Of a DNA stretch of 64,000 nt, positions 1-11,180 are shown in pieces. Position 1 is the stretch's first letter; every line of letters starts with the position of its first letter. A model generated the notes under the pieces. The model did no database searches. It was not told the origin of the DNA and worked only from the letters and a program-made list of their open reading frames with translations. This DNA comes from Azolla caroliniana (Eukaryota > Polypodiophyta). Both the position numbers and the translations under genes were made by a program. The DNA lies in NCBI GenBank assembly GCA_043228905.1, contig JBHGNT010000022.1:8060001-8124000 (forward strand), written 5' to 3'.

Positions 1-2624
1 AATTGCAATCCAACATCACCATGGTTATGAGACATGCTTCTTGTTTGTCTTTGTGTAGTGGTTGGAGCCGCATTTGGGATCTTCTCTTTTAATATCTTGA
101 TTGTGGTTTGTCTTAGATGGCTTGTTTTGGTCAAGGAGAAGTCATACACTAGTATGTCAACATTATCCAATGTAAGAACAGACGTGCTTGGTAGATTCTT
201 TCTTCTTCGCTTTCTACTTGTGCCTTCAACATCCTTAACCATCTCTAAAGAGTACTTTCCAGAGAATGGATTTGGTGAAGAGGTGTGATACCAATGAACC
301 ACAATGGACTTAACTTGATTGCCTGATTCATCCTTCATTATATCCAAAATTTTAGCAATCCAAAATGGATGGCCCAACTCATCATCCCCAGCTAATGTTG
401 CAACTAACATCCCAACTTGTAGTTCATGCAAATTGCCTTGCCATCTTGCCTCTGCAGTACGCGATATTCTTGGTCCCACATAAATATCTCTCTGTCGTGG
501 GCGAACTAGATTATTGAGTTCAACATTACCAATTAATTGATGGTTAGCAGGTGAAACTATTGACGGCATACCAATGTTCCATGTGAAAGCATTTTGGATT
601 GGCCATACTCCGGCAATGTAGTTGTTTAAAATTGTATGTTGATGGTTAAAGAAGGTATCCCACCATTGAACATCTTGATCACCAGCATACTTCTTGGTGC
701 GCTCAATATTTCTTTGTTTCTCTTCAAGGCATCGCATCCAATATATCTTTTTCTCATCAATTGAGTTGCTATGAACCATTTTTTTATGGTCATCATACGG
801 CATTTGTTCTGCACCATGGATTTCTGTATTTGGAAAATAAAGTAAGAACCTACAACCCTCTTGTGGCTCCCATTGTGAACTAGATGAGTATTGTTTTGCA
901 TACAACATCGTCGTGTTGTGGCTCATATCACTTCGTTTTATGAGGAAGACATGGTTAAAACTTATATTATTCAAAGGTGCAAGAACCCTACCTTGAGCCC
1001 CATCACCATCCATGCAGAAGCGTTTAAAATCATACACTTCATTCAACTGATGTACTTCGGGCTTCGGGGTATAAGCTTCACTGATCAACATTGTTAGCGT
1101 AGGAAGCGTGAAAGCATCACATCGTGCTAATTTCTTTGAGAACCTACTAAACATTTGATCTATATGATCATGGGTATGACCAACTAGTAAGAAGTTAACC
1201 TTAATCTTCTTAAATAAACCCTTCTCTACTAGCATGCTTAAGTAACCGAAAACAGTCGAGTTTTTGTTTTCTCTAGCTGTATTGTCAAGTTGCACATATA
1301 GAACAGGCGAGAGTATACCTGGCCAAGACTGCAACACTCTTTGCATGACTGTAACTGTAAGATTAGGGTTGTTGTGGATATTAGGATAAGTTAAGAATAC
1401 TTGAGGCCTTATTGTCTGACAATATGACAAGCAACCTACTAAATGCATTTGTACAAGGCATTCATCTCCAATATCCTTTGGCAACCTTTGAAAGTGTGGC
1501 AAACAAGTCTTCTTCTGATCGATGCCATCAATAATCATACACATATACCTTTCAGGTGATTGGAGAGCTTTTCGTCGGTGGTGCATAGCTTTAGAACGTT
1601 CCAATGCTTGACTCTCACGGTGTTCTTTCAATAGATTCTTGTAATTCTTTATTTCATCATCTGATTTCCCACCCTTTGCCATACTCTTTAAACTTGCACA
1701 TATTGAACAAACACCCATTCGAACTTTACGCGGTATAACCACATTGTTAAATTGTAACCTCCATAATCGATTGAAATGTCGATACTATATGTAAGGTACA
1801 CCTTGTGACAACATGTCGTCTTTATATTCTTGATACACCTCACGGCGAGTGAAATTATCAGACAAGTGCAATCTCCCAGTAGTGGGCATAATATCACATT
1901 GCTTTGAGAAATATATCTCCATCCAATTAATAGAATGACGCCCTATAAGACCCTTACTACCAGAGGAATTCATATCAAAAGGTATAAACGATCCCTTCAC
2001 CAATCTTAGTTGTATTCTCTGAAGCCTCATGTTCCCAATGCTATGAGCAATTTTGAAAGCAACTCTACAACACTTAGTCCTCAATGCAAGGTAATATTCA
2101 ACGTGCGTTGAACTAGCCCCAGTGGCGTGATCTCTTACAAGCTGCATATGTGAAATAAGAAAAGTATCTTGTTCCTCACCATTAAGTGATAGATACTTCT
2201 CCCGCATTATTCGTAAGTTTGACTTTCCAAATTTATTAAGACATAGATTCCCACAACATGTCTTGCTCGAATCACAAACAATTTGACGATCAGAACATAA
2301 AAAGTTATATCTCTTTACACTAACTTGTCGAGGAACTCTTTTGAATGTGAGAGGCTTTGTTACGCAAGCTTCGCCAGATGTGGTTTCATCCTTGTCAATG
2401 CTTGCACAACTTTTGCTATCTTGTATACCACTTTGTCCTGGCCTCTTGAAAGGGTCAATTGAGAAAAGTGAGTTTGAGTTATTACCAACATCACAACTAA
2501 CATTTTCACCTGGACCCTTTGAAACACTTGGGACCTTGTACTCATCGACTGAGAAATATGAGTTACTCGATAAAACATAAGGGTCCACTGAAAACAAGGA
2601 TGATCTACTCGAAGCACAAGACAT
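1..2624 (-). pseudogene. DUF7869-like transposon-type protein, partial, one in-frame TAG
   Basis: The reading frame opens at ATG 2624 and stays open to the left edge of the window (about 874 codons) except for one TAG at 1787-1785, after residue 279. What is seen: a Ser-rich head; a cysteine cluster (CCGNLC) with a following R-x-x-Y segment; then, after the TAG, NRLWRLQF and a CSICAS pair; then IIDGID (Asp366, Asp369), QLDNTARENKN (Asp447) and GHTHDHIDQ (His483-Asp489). These motifs, in this order, are what I know of DUF7869 proteins, thought to be RNase H-like and transposon-derived; the assignment is from memory of the family. The C-terminal part has a segment around HPFWIAKI and VHWYHTSS like SH3/chromo-type barrels. 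The single nonsense codon in an otherwise clean frame suggests recent loss, readthrough or an allele. It faces the methylase gene head to head. Confidence 0.72.
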
Positions 2625-2990
2625 CTTGAAGCCTAACTTAAATTAACACCTTTCTCTTGTTTAAGTAGAAGTTTAGGAATTGAAGATCTAGTCTATGAAC
2701 ATAAACCATATGAAGACATCTTGGGATAAAAGATAAGGTATATTGACATCATATTATTATTTAATTTTGTAAATTTTTTATAATAATTTATTGTGTAATA
2801 TTGTATTTTTTTAAGAGAAAATCTTTTTTTTAAATAATTATTTTATTTTCCAAAAAAACAATTTAAGTTAACTATATAAATAGAGATCTACCACTCATTA
2901 TCTCTTACACGTTTCAAGAGCTCAGAGCACTCTTTAGAAAAAGTCATCGTTTTCTGTGTTCATCAACACATTGTCAACAACTAGTCTAAC
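2625..2990. promoter_or_regulatory. 366-bp divergent promoter region
   Basis: This AT-rich gap separates two divergently transcribed genes. On the plus strand a clear TATA box (TATATAAATA, 2873-2882) lies 109 bp before the ATG at 2991, which leaves room for a start site near 2905 and a leader of about 85 nt. I see no equally clear TATA box for the leftward gene. The shared gap would allow the two genes to be expressed together; that is inference. Confidence 0.6.
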
Positions 2991-5900
2991 ATGAAATCGA
3001 GCAAGACAGTTGGCAAGTAAGTCTTCTATTACCCAAATTTAAAGATTCCTAAAGATACCATAAAGATTCTTTTTTATTATCTATAAAATTGAGTGACTTT
3101 AATTATAATTAGTTTGGTGTATGTATAATTTCTTCGGTTTCTTGAGAGAATGTCCTCTCTAATTCGATGCAGTGCATCGGATTAGAAAGTACTTCCTCGC
3201 TAACTTGATGAACTGCATGGGGGTAGATAGGAAATTAAGACAACACACATAGATACGACATCCTCTGAAATCCGATGCAATGCATCGGATTTCAGACGAT
3301 GTCGTATCATATCCTCCCTAATCCAATGTAGTGCATCGGATTAGGGAGAAGATGATCAGGAAACCTCTGAAATCCGATGCACTGCATCGGATTAGGGAGA
3401 AAATCCTCCCTAATCCGATGAAATGCATCAGATTTCAAAGGATGTCGTATTATATCCTCTGAAATCTGATGCAATGCATCGGATTTCAGAGGATGTCGTA
3501 TCATATCCTCCCAAATCCAATGTAATGCATCGGAGTAGGGAGGAGATGATGAGAAAACCCCTCGTTTTAGAGGATTTCCTCCCTAATCCGATGCAGTGCA
3601 TCGGATTAGGGAGGAGATGATCAGAAAACCTCTGAAATCCGACGCAGTGCAATGGATTTCAGAGGATGTCCTCTCTAATCCGATGCAGTGCATCGGATTA
3701 GGGAGGAGATGATCAGAAAACCTCCCAAATCCGATGCAATGCATCGGATTTCAGAGGATCTCCTCTCTAATCCGATGCAGTGCATCGGATTAGGGAGGAG
3801 ATGATCAGAAAACCTCCCAAATCCGATGCAATGCATCGGATTTCAGAGGATGTCCTCTCTAATCCGATGCAGTGCATCGGATTAGGGAGGAGATGATCAG
3901 AAACCCTCCCAAATCCGATGCACTGCATCGGATTTCAGAGGATGTCCTCTGAAATCCGATGCAGTGCATCGGATTAGGGAGGAGAGGATAGGAAATCCTC
4001 TGAAATCCGATGCAGTGCATCGGATTTCAGAGGATGTCCTCTCTAATCCGATGCAGTGCATCGGATTAGGGAGGAGATGATCAGAAAACCTCCCAAATCC
4101 GATGCACTGCATCGGATTTCAGAGGATGTCCTCTGAAATCCGATGCAGTGCATCGGATTAGGGAGGAGAGGATAGGAAATCCTCTGAAATCCGATGCAGT
4201 GCATCGGATTTCAGAGGACGTGCTAGCTAATTTTAGCTTTATTTTAGCTTTATTTTAGGTATATTTAGATGTATTTTATGTATATTTAGGTGTATTTCGT
4301 CGTATTTACGTGTCTGTTACATGTACTTAGGTGTATTTATATGTATTTAGTAGTGTTTAGGTGTGTTTAGGTCTACTTACGTGTATTTAGGTGTGTTTTA
4401 TGTTTATTTTACGTGTCCTTAGGTGTATTGGAGAGTATTCTGTTAAGGGTTTAGTGTATTTAGGTGTGTTTTACATGTAGTTAAGGGTATTTAGGTGCAC
4501 TTACGTGTATTTAGGTGCGTTTTATGTGTATTTTACGTGTACTACGGTGTATTAAAGAGAATTTAGTTGTGTTTTGGTGTATTCACGTATATTTTACATT
4601 TATTTCACGAAAATATTTTGTTTTCTTCCCCAGTGAGCCCCGTCCGAAGGTGCCCTCTTTCAAGTTGAAGTTCCGGTCTCCGACAAAACATGACTCGGAG
4701 AGTTTTTTAAAAGAAAAGTCTCGAAGATCATTATTCGAGTCCGGGGGTGATGGGACCTCGAAATCTTCCGTAGGGAATACGAAAAATAAACAAATTATGC
4801 TCGTGGAAGATAAGTCCACGGAGCATAAGCTAAAAAATTATTCACATGTAGAATGGAGTCTCACTTACATTGAAGAAGATGGGGTATTGCTCCTCATATT
4901 TGCCACGTCGGAAGGAAAAGGAAAGCTTGAATTAGGGAAGACCTTCCCCTATGGTAAAGTTCGTAATTTAGAATATGAAGACAGTGATTCGTCCATTATC
5001 TTCCTCGAAGTTGAGAGCTCAGGTGGTACAAGGCGAGTGCAAGTTGATGAAGGAAACCTAGTACCTGACGTATGCCACCCAAAATCTTTGCGAAAAGATA
5101 TGCAAACAAAGAATAATCTTATTGTAGCTCTTCGGCCTTATGTTACTGGAGAGATGATGAGCACAGAAGCAGAGACTCCGCCTAAAAAGTCTCGGAAAAC
5201 AAAACCGGAACATAAAAAATATCAAAAACGACAAATATCTAATGACGAGGACCTCGACGTCTTGGAGTTCGAGGAAGAAGAAGACGATGAACAACAACTT
5301 GAAATTGTCCCTCCAGGAGGGCAAATATCTTCCGGTGTATTGACTTCTGAGCAAAACCGGATTAGAGAAAATATAGCTAGGACCAAACTAGTGCGAAAAG
5401 GTCAACTCTTCCATCTACCAATTTCTTCAATTCAAAGGCCGCCCATCGACCCTGAAACTAGAAGACGCACGCTCGAGATTAGAGAGCCACATGCAGTGCA
5501 TGTACAAAATTTGAAAAGCAAAATGAAGATAAATCCACATGCAACCGTCGTACCTTTTTTGGTTATGGTAGACCCTGAACAATGTCCGACAGTTGCTGAT
5601 TTTAAATATAGCTCTTCAGATGATTATACTTATTATGTTATCGGAGGATCTCATTCAGCTGAAGCCCGACGTCAACTCGTCAAGGAATATCCGCTCACTC
5701 CGTTTTTTAAGTACGCAGAATGTAAAGTATATGCAGGTCTTACTCATGAAGAGGCCAAGTTGTTAGCATGGGACCACAACAATGATAATGATTATAGACA
5801 AAAGATGTCTTGTATCGAACGCATCAGATTCTTTCACCATGAGTATTTGGATGCGTTGCAAAGATTTGGACCCAAGTTGAACCCTGGCTTACGACGTCAA

Positions 5901-7860
5901 TGTTTACTAGAAGTGGGTATTGCAGTTGATGAGAGTACGAAATCTGAAGGGCTACGGAAATATGACTCATGGTTTCAGCTTGCCTTTAGAACAGGTGAGG
6001 TATGGGATCTCCAGGATAGAATATTTGGCATGTGGGAGCGCAAGGAGGTCAAAGGTCAACGGGCAAAGAAGGCCAAGGTAGATCCACAAGTGGAGATGAA
6101 GACAAAGTCACGTAAAAGTGACTTATTTATTGAGGAGTTGGCCGAAGATATGAAGTTGCTACCTTGGAGGTCACTACAAGGAATTAAAGACGATAGATTG
6201 TTAATATCTGTGTTGTCTCGAGTTGCAGCCAAGGAGTTTAGCTTGGACGAGATGGTGACTGAGTTACAAAAGTATGTAAAATTGAAATGTTTTTCTTTAT
6301 TCTTGTGCATTTCCTTTGATAACTGATTTCACATTTAATATTTTATTTTTAGTCATAAAGTATACATGAAGATACAAGAATTGATGATGAAAAAATTGTG
6401 CCTACCAACCTGGGAAGAAGTCGAACAAGCTTGCCCAATAACATCATCATATAAGGCATTAGAAGAGTTCTTCATTGTATTTAGAGAATGGGTATGTGTA
6501 TTTTCAATTTGAAAAGATTCAATTATCATTTATCAGATATATTCCTTATAGGAAATGAATTTTGCAGAAACCACCTCGATCAAAGAAAGTTGGTGATAGT
6601 AATGACGGTATTCCAAGTTCGTTCATTACGCACTTAGAACGTGCTAAATACGAAAAAAGAATGACAAAGGGAAAGGAGTTGGAAGTGCCAGAGGACTTCG
6701 CAACAGTAAAAAGTTTTTTGCATAGAGCTGACCCTTTCAAACAATTACATTATAGTGTATTCCAGGGGGATGTGGTGAATATGCTCGACATATTACCAAA
6801 AAGGCACTATACATTACTTATTGCTGATATACCGTACGGATTCCGGATCACGGGTTCCATGTTCGATGATGTGCCTTTCAAGTACCCCCAGATTGAGAAG
6901 ATGGTAAAGGACTTCGCAGAGTTGACCTTAGCACCATTGTGGAGGATAGTCATATTTCATAGCATGGGTCAATCATTGTCAGTCACAACTGCTTTAAAGT
7001 CACGATGTCATGCAACAGAGCATATGCATTGGTGAGTTATACGTTGTTTTTTGATAATATTCTCTTAGATATGTGGTTTATATATGTTCCATTCAAATTT
7101 TAACTCATTTGTTTTGGGTTCAATAGGATTAAAACAAATATTACACGTAGCCCGGGCGATCGTATGGTTAGTGCAGTTGAGCATCTTAGTGTGGGTTATT
7201 ATGATGTAATAACGAAGAAGAAGGCTCGGGCACACGTTAATGAAAGAAACGTTGTGAATTATATAATGTGCCCAGCTGTGACAAAGAAGCTTCGACATGT
7301 ATCAGGTGAAAAGAGCCTTGTGAACCCTTATCAAAAACCTCAAAGATTGATCAACCGCTTAATCGAGCTCTTCTCAAACCCAGATGATTGGGTTCTTGAT
7401 TTGTTCTCTGGCACAGGTATATGTAATATAAGTTTAGTCTCGTTAATTTGATTAAGTTATAGACTTTCATTATTATTTTGACTTCTGCACTTCTATTTTA
7501 CGATCAGGTACTACTACAGCTTGTGCATTAAAAATGTTCAGAAACTGTGTCGCGTTGGAGAAGGACCCTGAACAAGTTAACTACATCAAAATGAGGATCC
7601 AAGGAATCTGGGATTGTCCGGATCAAGATCAAGAAGTCGGAGCGAAGCACATCAATGAAACAGAGAGGTTTCAGATGACTTCGAGAGAGCCAATGGAACC
7701 TATAGATGAAGACGCAGGGGACCTTGTGGACCTAGAAGACGTAATAGAATTTGAACATATGCATGGTTCAGCGGAGCAAACAATCAATGCTACAGAGGAC
7801 AATTTAGAAGAGTCCATTCATCCAGAAGAGCCCACATTGCCTGACTTGCTTATAGATTGA
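2991..7860 (+). CDS. ParB-like / DNA methylase (N4/N6, beta order) fusion, six exons
   Basis: Exons read from the sequence: 2991-3016, 4634-6271, 6353-6491, 6568-7031, 7127-7416 and 7508-7860. All junctions are GT-AG and phases match; the total of 2910 nt encodes 969 residues plus TGA. Order: unknown N-terminal region; basic nuclear-signal-like patch (about 191-208, PPKKSRKTK); acidic stretch; ParB/sulfiredoxin-like domain about 270-460 with GGSHSAEARR at 346-355 and a following NDNDYRQKMSCIER stretch like the ParB N-R-E segment; then a methylase. The methylase has QGDVVNML, ADIPYGF (catalytic motif IV, 687-693), then HMHWIKTN, and last the SAM-binding DLFSGTGTT (847-855). Motif IV before motif I is the beta class of amino-methylases (N4-cytosine or N6-adenine). 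DIPY instead of DPPY is unusual. The C-terminus is acidic. It probably methylates DNA in the nucleus; target and base are unknown. ParB-methylase fusions are otherwise known to me from bacteria and phages, so ancient transfer is likely. Confidence 0.88.
3161..4220. repeat. 92-bp tandem array of paired perfect palindromes, inside intron 1
   Basis: About 21 copies of a 19-bp palindrome with a variable middle base (TCCGATGCA-N-TGCATCGGA) lie at roughly 3172, 3280, 3331, 3382, 3422, 3473, 3524, 3596, 3647, 3688, 3739, 3780, 3831, 3872, 3922, 3964, 4015, 4055, 4106, 4147 and 4198. From 3600 on, spacing alternates near 41 and 51 bp, giving a 92-bp repeat with two palindromes. One type extends outward as CTGAAA/TTTCAG, the other as CCCTAA/TTAGGG, so arms of about 19 bp pair within each unit and also between units. 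Spacers often carry TGATCA. The left copies are more degenerate than the right ones, as in an array homogenised on one side. It lies wholly within intron 1 of the ParB-methylase gene. Confidence 0.92.
4225..4600. repeat. Degenerate T/G-rich minisatellite in intron 1
   Basis: The stretch repeats loose variants of GTGTATTTAGGT and TGTATTTTACGTG, with a period of about 10-30 bp, up to the pyrimidine tract of the intron 1 acceptor (AG at 4632-4633). It resembles but does not match the plant telomere repeat TTTAGGG. No gene is seen here. Confidence 0.7.
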
Positions 7861-8739
7861 TTTCTATGGTTAGGTGTATTATTTGAACGATATTAAATGA
7901 TAGACATTGACTTGTGACTATTGTTTCATTTGAACACAGTTAAAACTTAAAGTTTGAGTTTATTTGGCAAAGTGTATAATTTGAATGGTATTAATGTTTT
8001 ACATGTTCTTCAACCTTTCTTTGGAAAGTCTGCAAGGGTTTTTATAGATGATTTTGGCCATCAATAGTGCAAAGATGGGTCATCTAGAAACGTTGTGTGC
8101 GGATAATCTTTAGTATTTGATTTATGTATAATTTGACTAAGTCTATAATTTTAAGGGTATTAAATGTTTATCTTTGACTTCTACCTTCTAGAGTTATAAC
8201 ACTATTAAGTTTTAAAGTTTGACGTATTATATGTGATTATATTATAAAATTAGCATCTATGTGATTCTTGGCGTGGGCAACTATTTTTATCTTCGCCACA
8301 ATTACGGTTCAAATGATTAAAGTTGCATATAATTCCATTCCGTTAATTTAGAATTTCACAAAAAACATGACATATGAAATATAAGGCTATTGATTTTCTT
8401 GACATAAAATTATTTAGTTGAAATTTTTGCTATGTTTTAAGGAACCATGTACGCATGCGTGGTACCTTTTTGAAATTCTGCTAAAATAAGGCATATTTTA
8501 ACATCTCCTCAAGATGTGAAAAAGAGAATGCGACATATTACCTGTTTCAAATGTCCCGGTGTTTAGTATTTTGTAGGAAGCAAACATATAGAAACCGTGG
8601 GCACAAAACCATGGTTTTAGGCCATGGTTTTAGCCCGTGGGTTTAGCCCATGGTTTTTGCATGGAGAGACCTATAAAAGCCTATAGTTGAGCTTGTGTAA
8701 GGGAGGCAAGTGATGTAAGTAAAAAATGAACTTTTAATC
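7861..8739. other. Intergenic stretch, nothing recognised
   Basis: AT-rich DNA downstream of the methylase stop codon. It should contain the 3' UTR and polyadenylation region. I see no open frame of note, no clear repeat and no RNA gene. Short runs such as CCATGG(T/G)TTTAG near 8610-8655 repeat two or three times just before the LTR of element A. Confidence 0.4.
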
Positions 8740-9275
8740 GGTTGGGAGACAGGTCCCTCCGGATGGGAAGGGAGAAGAACAGTGCGGATGGGAAACCGGA
8801 TGAGGAATACCCGACTACGGAGAGCCGGATGGTGCAGACCCGGTATGAACCGGATGAGGAGACATATTGGTAAATATGTTTCTGAGAGTCCATCGAGGCT
8901 ATATTTTGTAAATAGCCGAAAAGTCATATTAGTATAAATATGACTTAGGGCAAACTTTTAGTTACTGTTGTTGGTTGTTGTCGTTTCTTGTTGGTGCAAG
9001 AAAAGAGAGAGAGTGCGGAACTGTACAGAGAGTGAGAGAGAGAGAAAGAGGTCGCTGCCTCTGTTGTAACCGCCGCCTGTGGCGAAGATCTATGTGCACG
9101 AGGTCGTTGCCTCAATGAACTCACTACTGTACATACTAACCTAGTGATAGTTTGCAGCCTCTGGGCTGCCGTGGTTTTTTTCCCTAGTTTGGGGTTTTCC
9201 ACGTTAAACATCCTGCATACTCTTCTCTTGCATTGTGTCGTTCTTTATTTCCCGTTTTCTGTGTATGATCCTAAG
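8740..9275 (+). repeat. 5' LTR of copia A, end deleted
   Basis: It starts near GTTGGGAGACAGGTCC, matching the LTRs of F and B. It has about one unit of the 54-bp GC-rich repeat that is expanded in B, then the ACATATT.., GGCTATA..TAGCC and AGTCATATT..AATATGACT palindromes around the likely TATA box, a GA-rich tract, and the GTTTTCCACGTTAAAC block. It breaks off at about 9275. Confidence 0.85.
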
Positions 9276-11180
9276 CTCTGTTCGGGGACAAGAAACCGGA
9301 CAAAATCGACGTCGCGATATGGGAGGTGATGCACATGAAGACAATGGCATACATACGGTGCTTTATCGCCATGAGCTTGTACAACAACTTCAATGAAGAG
9401 AGCAAGGCTCATGAGCTCTGGGAGAAGATCGGCATAATGTTTCAGAACAAAAATGTTGTTAATCAGGTGTCGGTATTCCGGAAGCTAGTAAGATTCCGGT
9501 ACCAAGATGGCTCCAGCATGGCGGAGCACATGAATGCCTTCCAGGGGCTGATCCACCAGGCAACTTCATTGGAAGTACCTCTCGCGGATGAGGTACTTGC
9601 GCTACTCCTGCTCGGTTCCCTCCCGGATAGCTAGGAGACGTTGGTTGTCACTTTGGGCAACGCCGGACCGGAAGGAAAGCGGTTATCCCTAGCAAGAGTA
9701 AAGTCGAGCTTGCTAGATGAGGAGGCGCGTCAGAAGGATAAAGATACGAGCTCCGACTCCAAAGCGCTCCTTACCGAATCGGAACGCAGAAGACATAGAA
9801 ACCGTAGTCCCCAGAACCGGGAGAAGTCGGGGACACGGTCAAAGTCAAGGGGAAGGCCCACTTGCTTCTATTGCGGCAAGTCGGGACACTTCCAAAAGAA
9901 CTGTCGGCATTTCCGTAAAGACAAGGAAACCGACGGTACCGATTCGAAGCGGACCCCGGACTAGAATGGTAAAGACCGGAGGGGAACGGACCGGAAGGGA
10001 ACGACGACAATCACGGCAAGTGAAGAAGAGTTGATGCTCATCACCGAGGAGCGTGAGATAAACCTTGCCGGCGACGAGATGACCTGGGTGGTAGACTCCG
10101 GAGCGTCGTTCCACCTTACCCCAGACCGGAAATGCTTCTCATCCTACTCAGCCGGTGATCACGGTTGTGTCCGGATGGCGAATGAAGGTACATGCGGAAT
10201 TGTTGGCATAGGAGACGTGTGGCTAACGACACCAACCGGATGCAAGTTGCTGCTGAAGGATGTCCGACATGTTCCGGAGGTTCGACTGAACCTGATATCA
10301 GCCGGTGAGCTAGATGATGAGGGCTACACGGGTAGCATCCGGAACGGTGTCATGAAGTTCAGCAAAGGGAGCCTGATTGTGGCTCGGACCCGGAAGGTAA
10401 ACACATTGTACCTGATGAATGCCCGGTTATGCCCGGAAGAAGTGAACGTGGCTTCCGACACTGCCGGTGAGCTGTGGCAGAAGAGGCTGTGTCATATGAG
10501 CGAGAAGGGGATGAAGAGGCTTGCAGACGACAACCTCATTCCAATGAAGAACGTGCACTTAGAGAAGTGCACTGATTTTCTGGCCGGTAAGCAGAACCGG
10601 ACCTCCTTCCGACCAAGGCCACCGATGAGACGTAATGCATCATTGGAGTTGGTGCATACGGATGTGTGTCAAGTAGACACGAAGTCACATGCCGGAGCGC
10701 AGTACTTCGTGACGTTCATAGATGACCACAGCCGGAAGCTGTGGGCGACACTGCTGAAGACGAAGGAGCAGGTGCTATCCGTCTTCAAAGAGCTCCACGC
10801 GAGAGTGGAAAGAGAAACCGGCCGGAAGCTGAAGGCGGTTCGAGCAGATAACGGAGGAGAATACCGGGGGCAGTTCGAAGAGTACTGCCGCTCGAAGGGA
10901 ATCCGGCTTGAATTTACCGTGCCGAAGATGCCGTAACTAAACGGACTGGCCGAGAGGATGAACCGGACCATAATGGAGAGGGTCGGGAGTATGCTAGCGC
11001 ATGCAAAACTACCCAAGAAGTTTTGGGCTGAGGCATTGTCGACGGCGACATATGTGATAAATAGATCACCCTCAGTACCCTTGGACGGAGACACGCCATA
11101 GAGAGTGTGGACCGGTAAGGAAGTATCCTACCGGAATCTGAAGGTGTTCGGGTGTCTCGCGTACATGCATGTAGCTAAGG
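9276..11180 (+). pseudogene. Copia A gag-protease-integrase remnant
   Basis: In order: the capsid-like region of gag, the CCHC zinc knuckle (CFYCGKSGHFQKNC near 9865-9907), the aspartic protease signature VVDSGASFH (near 10088), the integrase zinc region, the catalytic-core Asp in HTDVC and the second Asp in ADNGGEYRG. In-frame stops: TAG at 9632-9634 where copies B and F have TGG; TAG at 9961-9963 where B has CGG; TAA at 10934-10936 in the integrase, shared with F. It ends inside integrase at the V-A-K segment. Non-functional. Confidence 0.88.

Larger units (their letters stand above)
8740..11180 (+). mobile_element. Ty1/copia element A, 3'-truncated
   Basis: A copia element of the same family as B and F. 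It keeps most of a 5' LTR, then jumps directly into gag: the end of the LTR, the primer site and the gag start are deleted near 9275. It continues through gag, protease and most of integrase and stops abruptly at 11180, so reverse transcriptase, RNase H and the 3' LTR are missing. It lies tail to tail with element B. Confidence 0.88.

Noticed and set aside
3307-4112. Short ORFs with repeated peptide units
   Set aside because: Translations of the palindrome array; the frame is open on both strands because of the repeat.
3161-4220. CRISPR-like array
   Set aside because: Regular spacing suggested it, but the spacers are not unique, the repeats are palindromic pairs in a eukaryotic intron, and no cas gene is present.
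4225-4600. Interstitial telomere repeat
   Set aside because: Words like TTTAGGT recur, but there is no run of TTTAGGG or TTAGGG and the period varies.
2991-7860. Bacterial restriction-modification gene (contamination)
   Set aside because: The coding sequence is split by five GT-AG introns with matched phases and has a plant-like TATA box.
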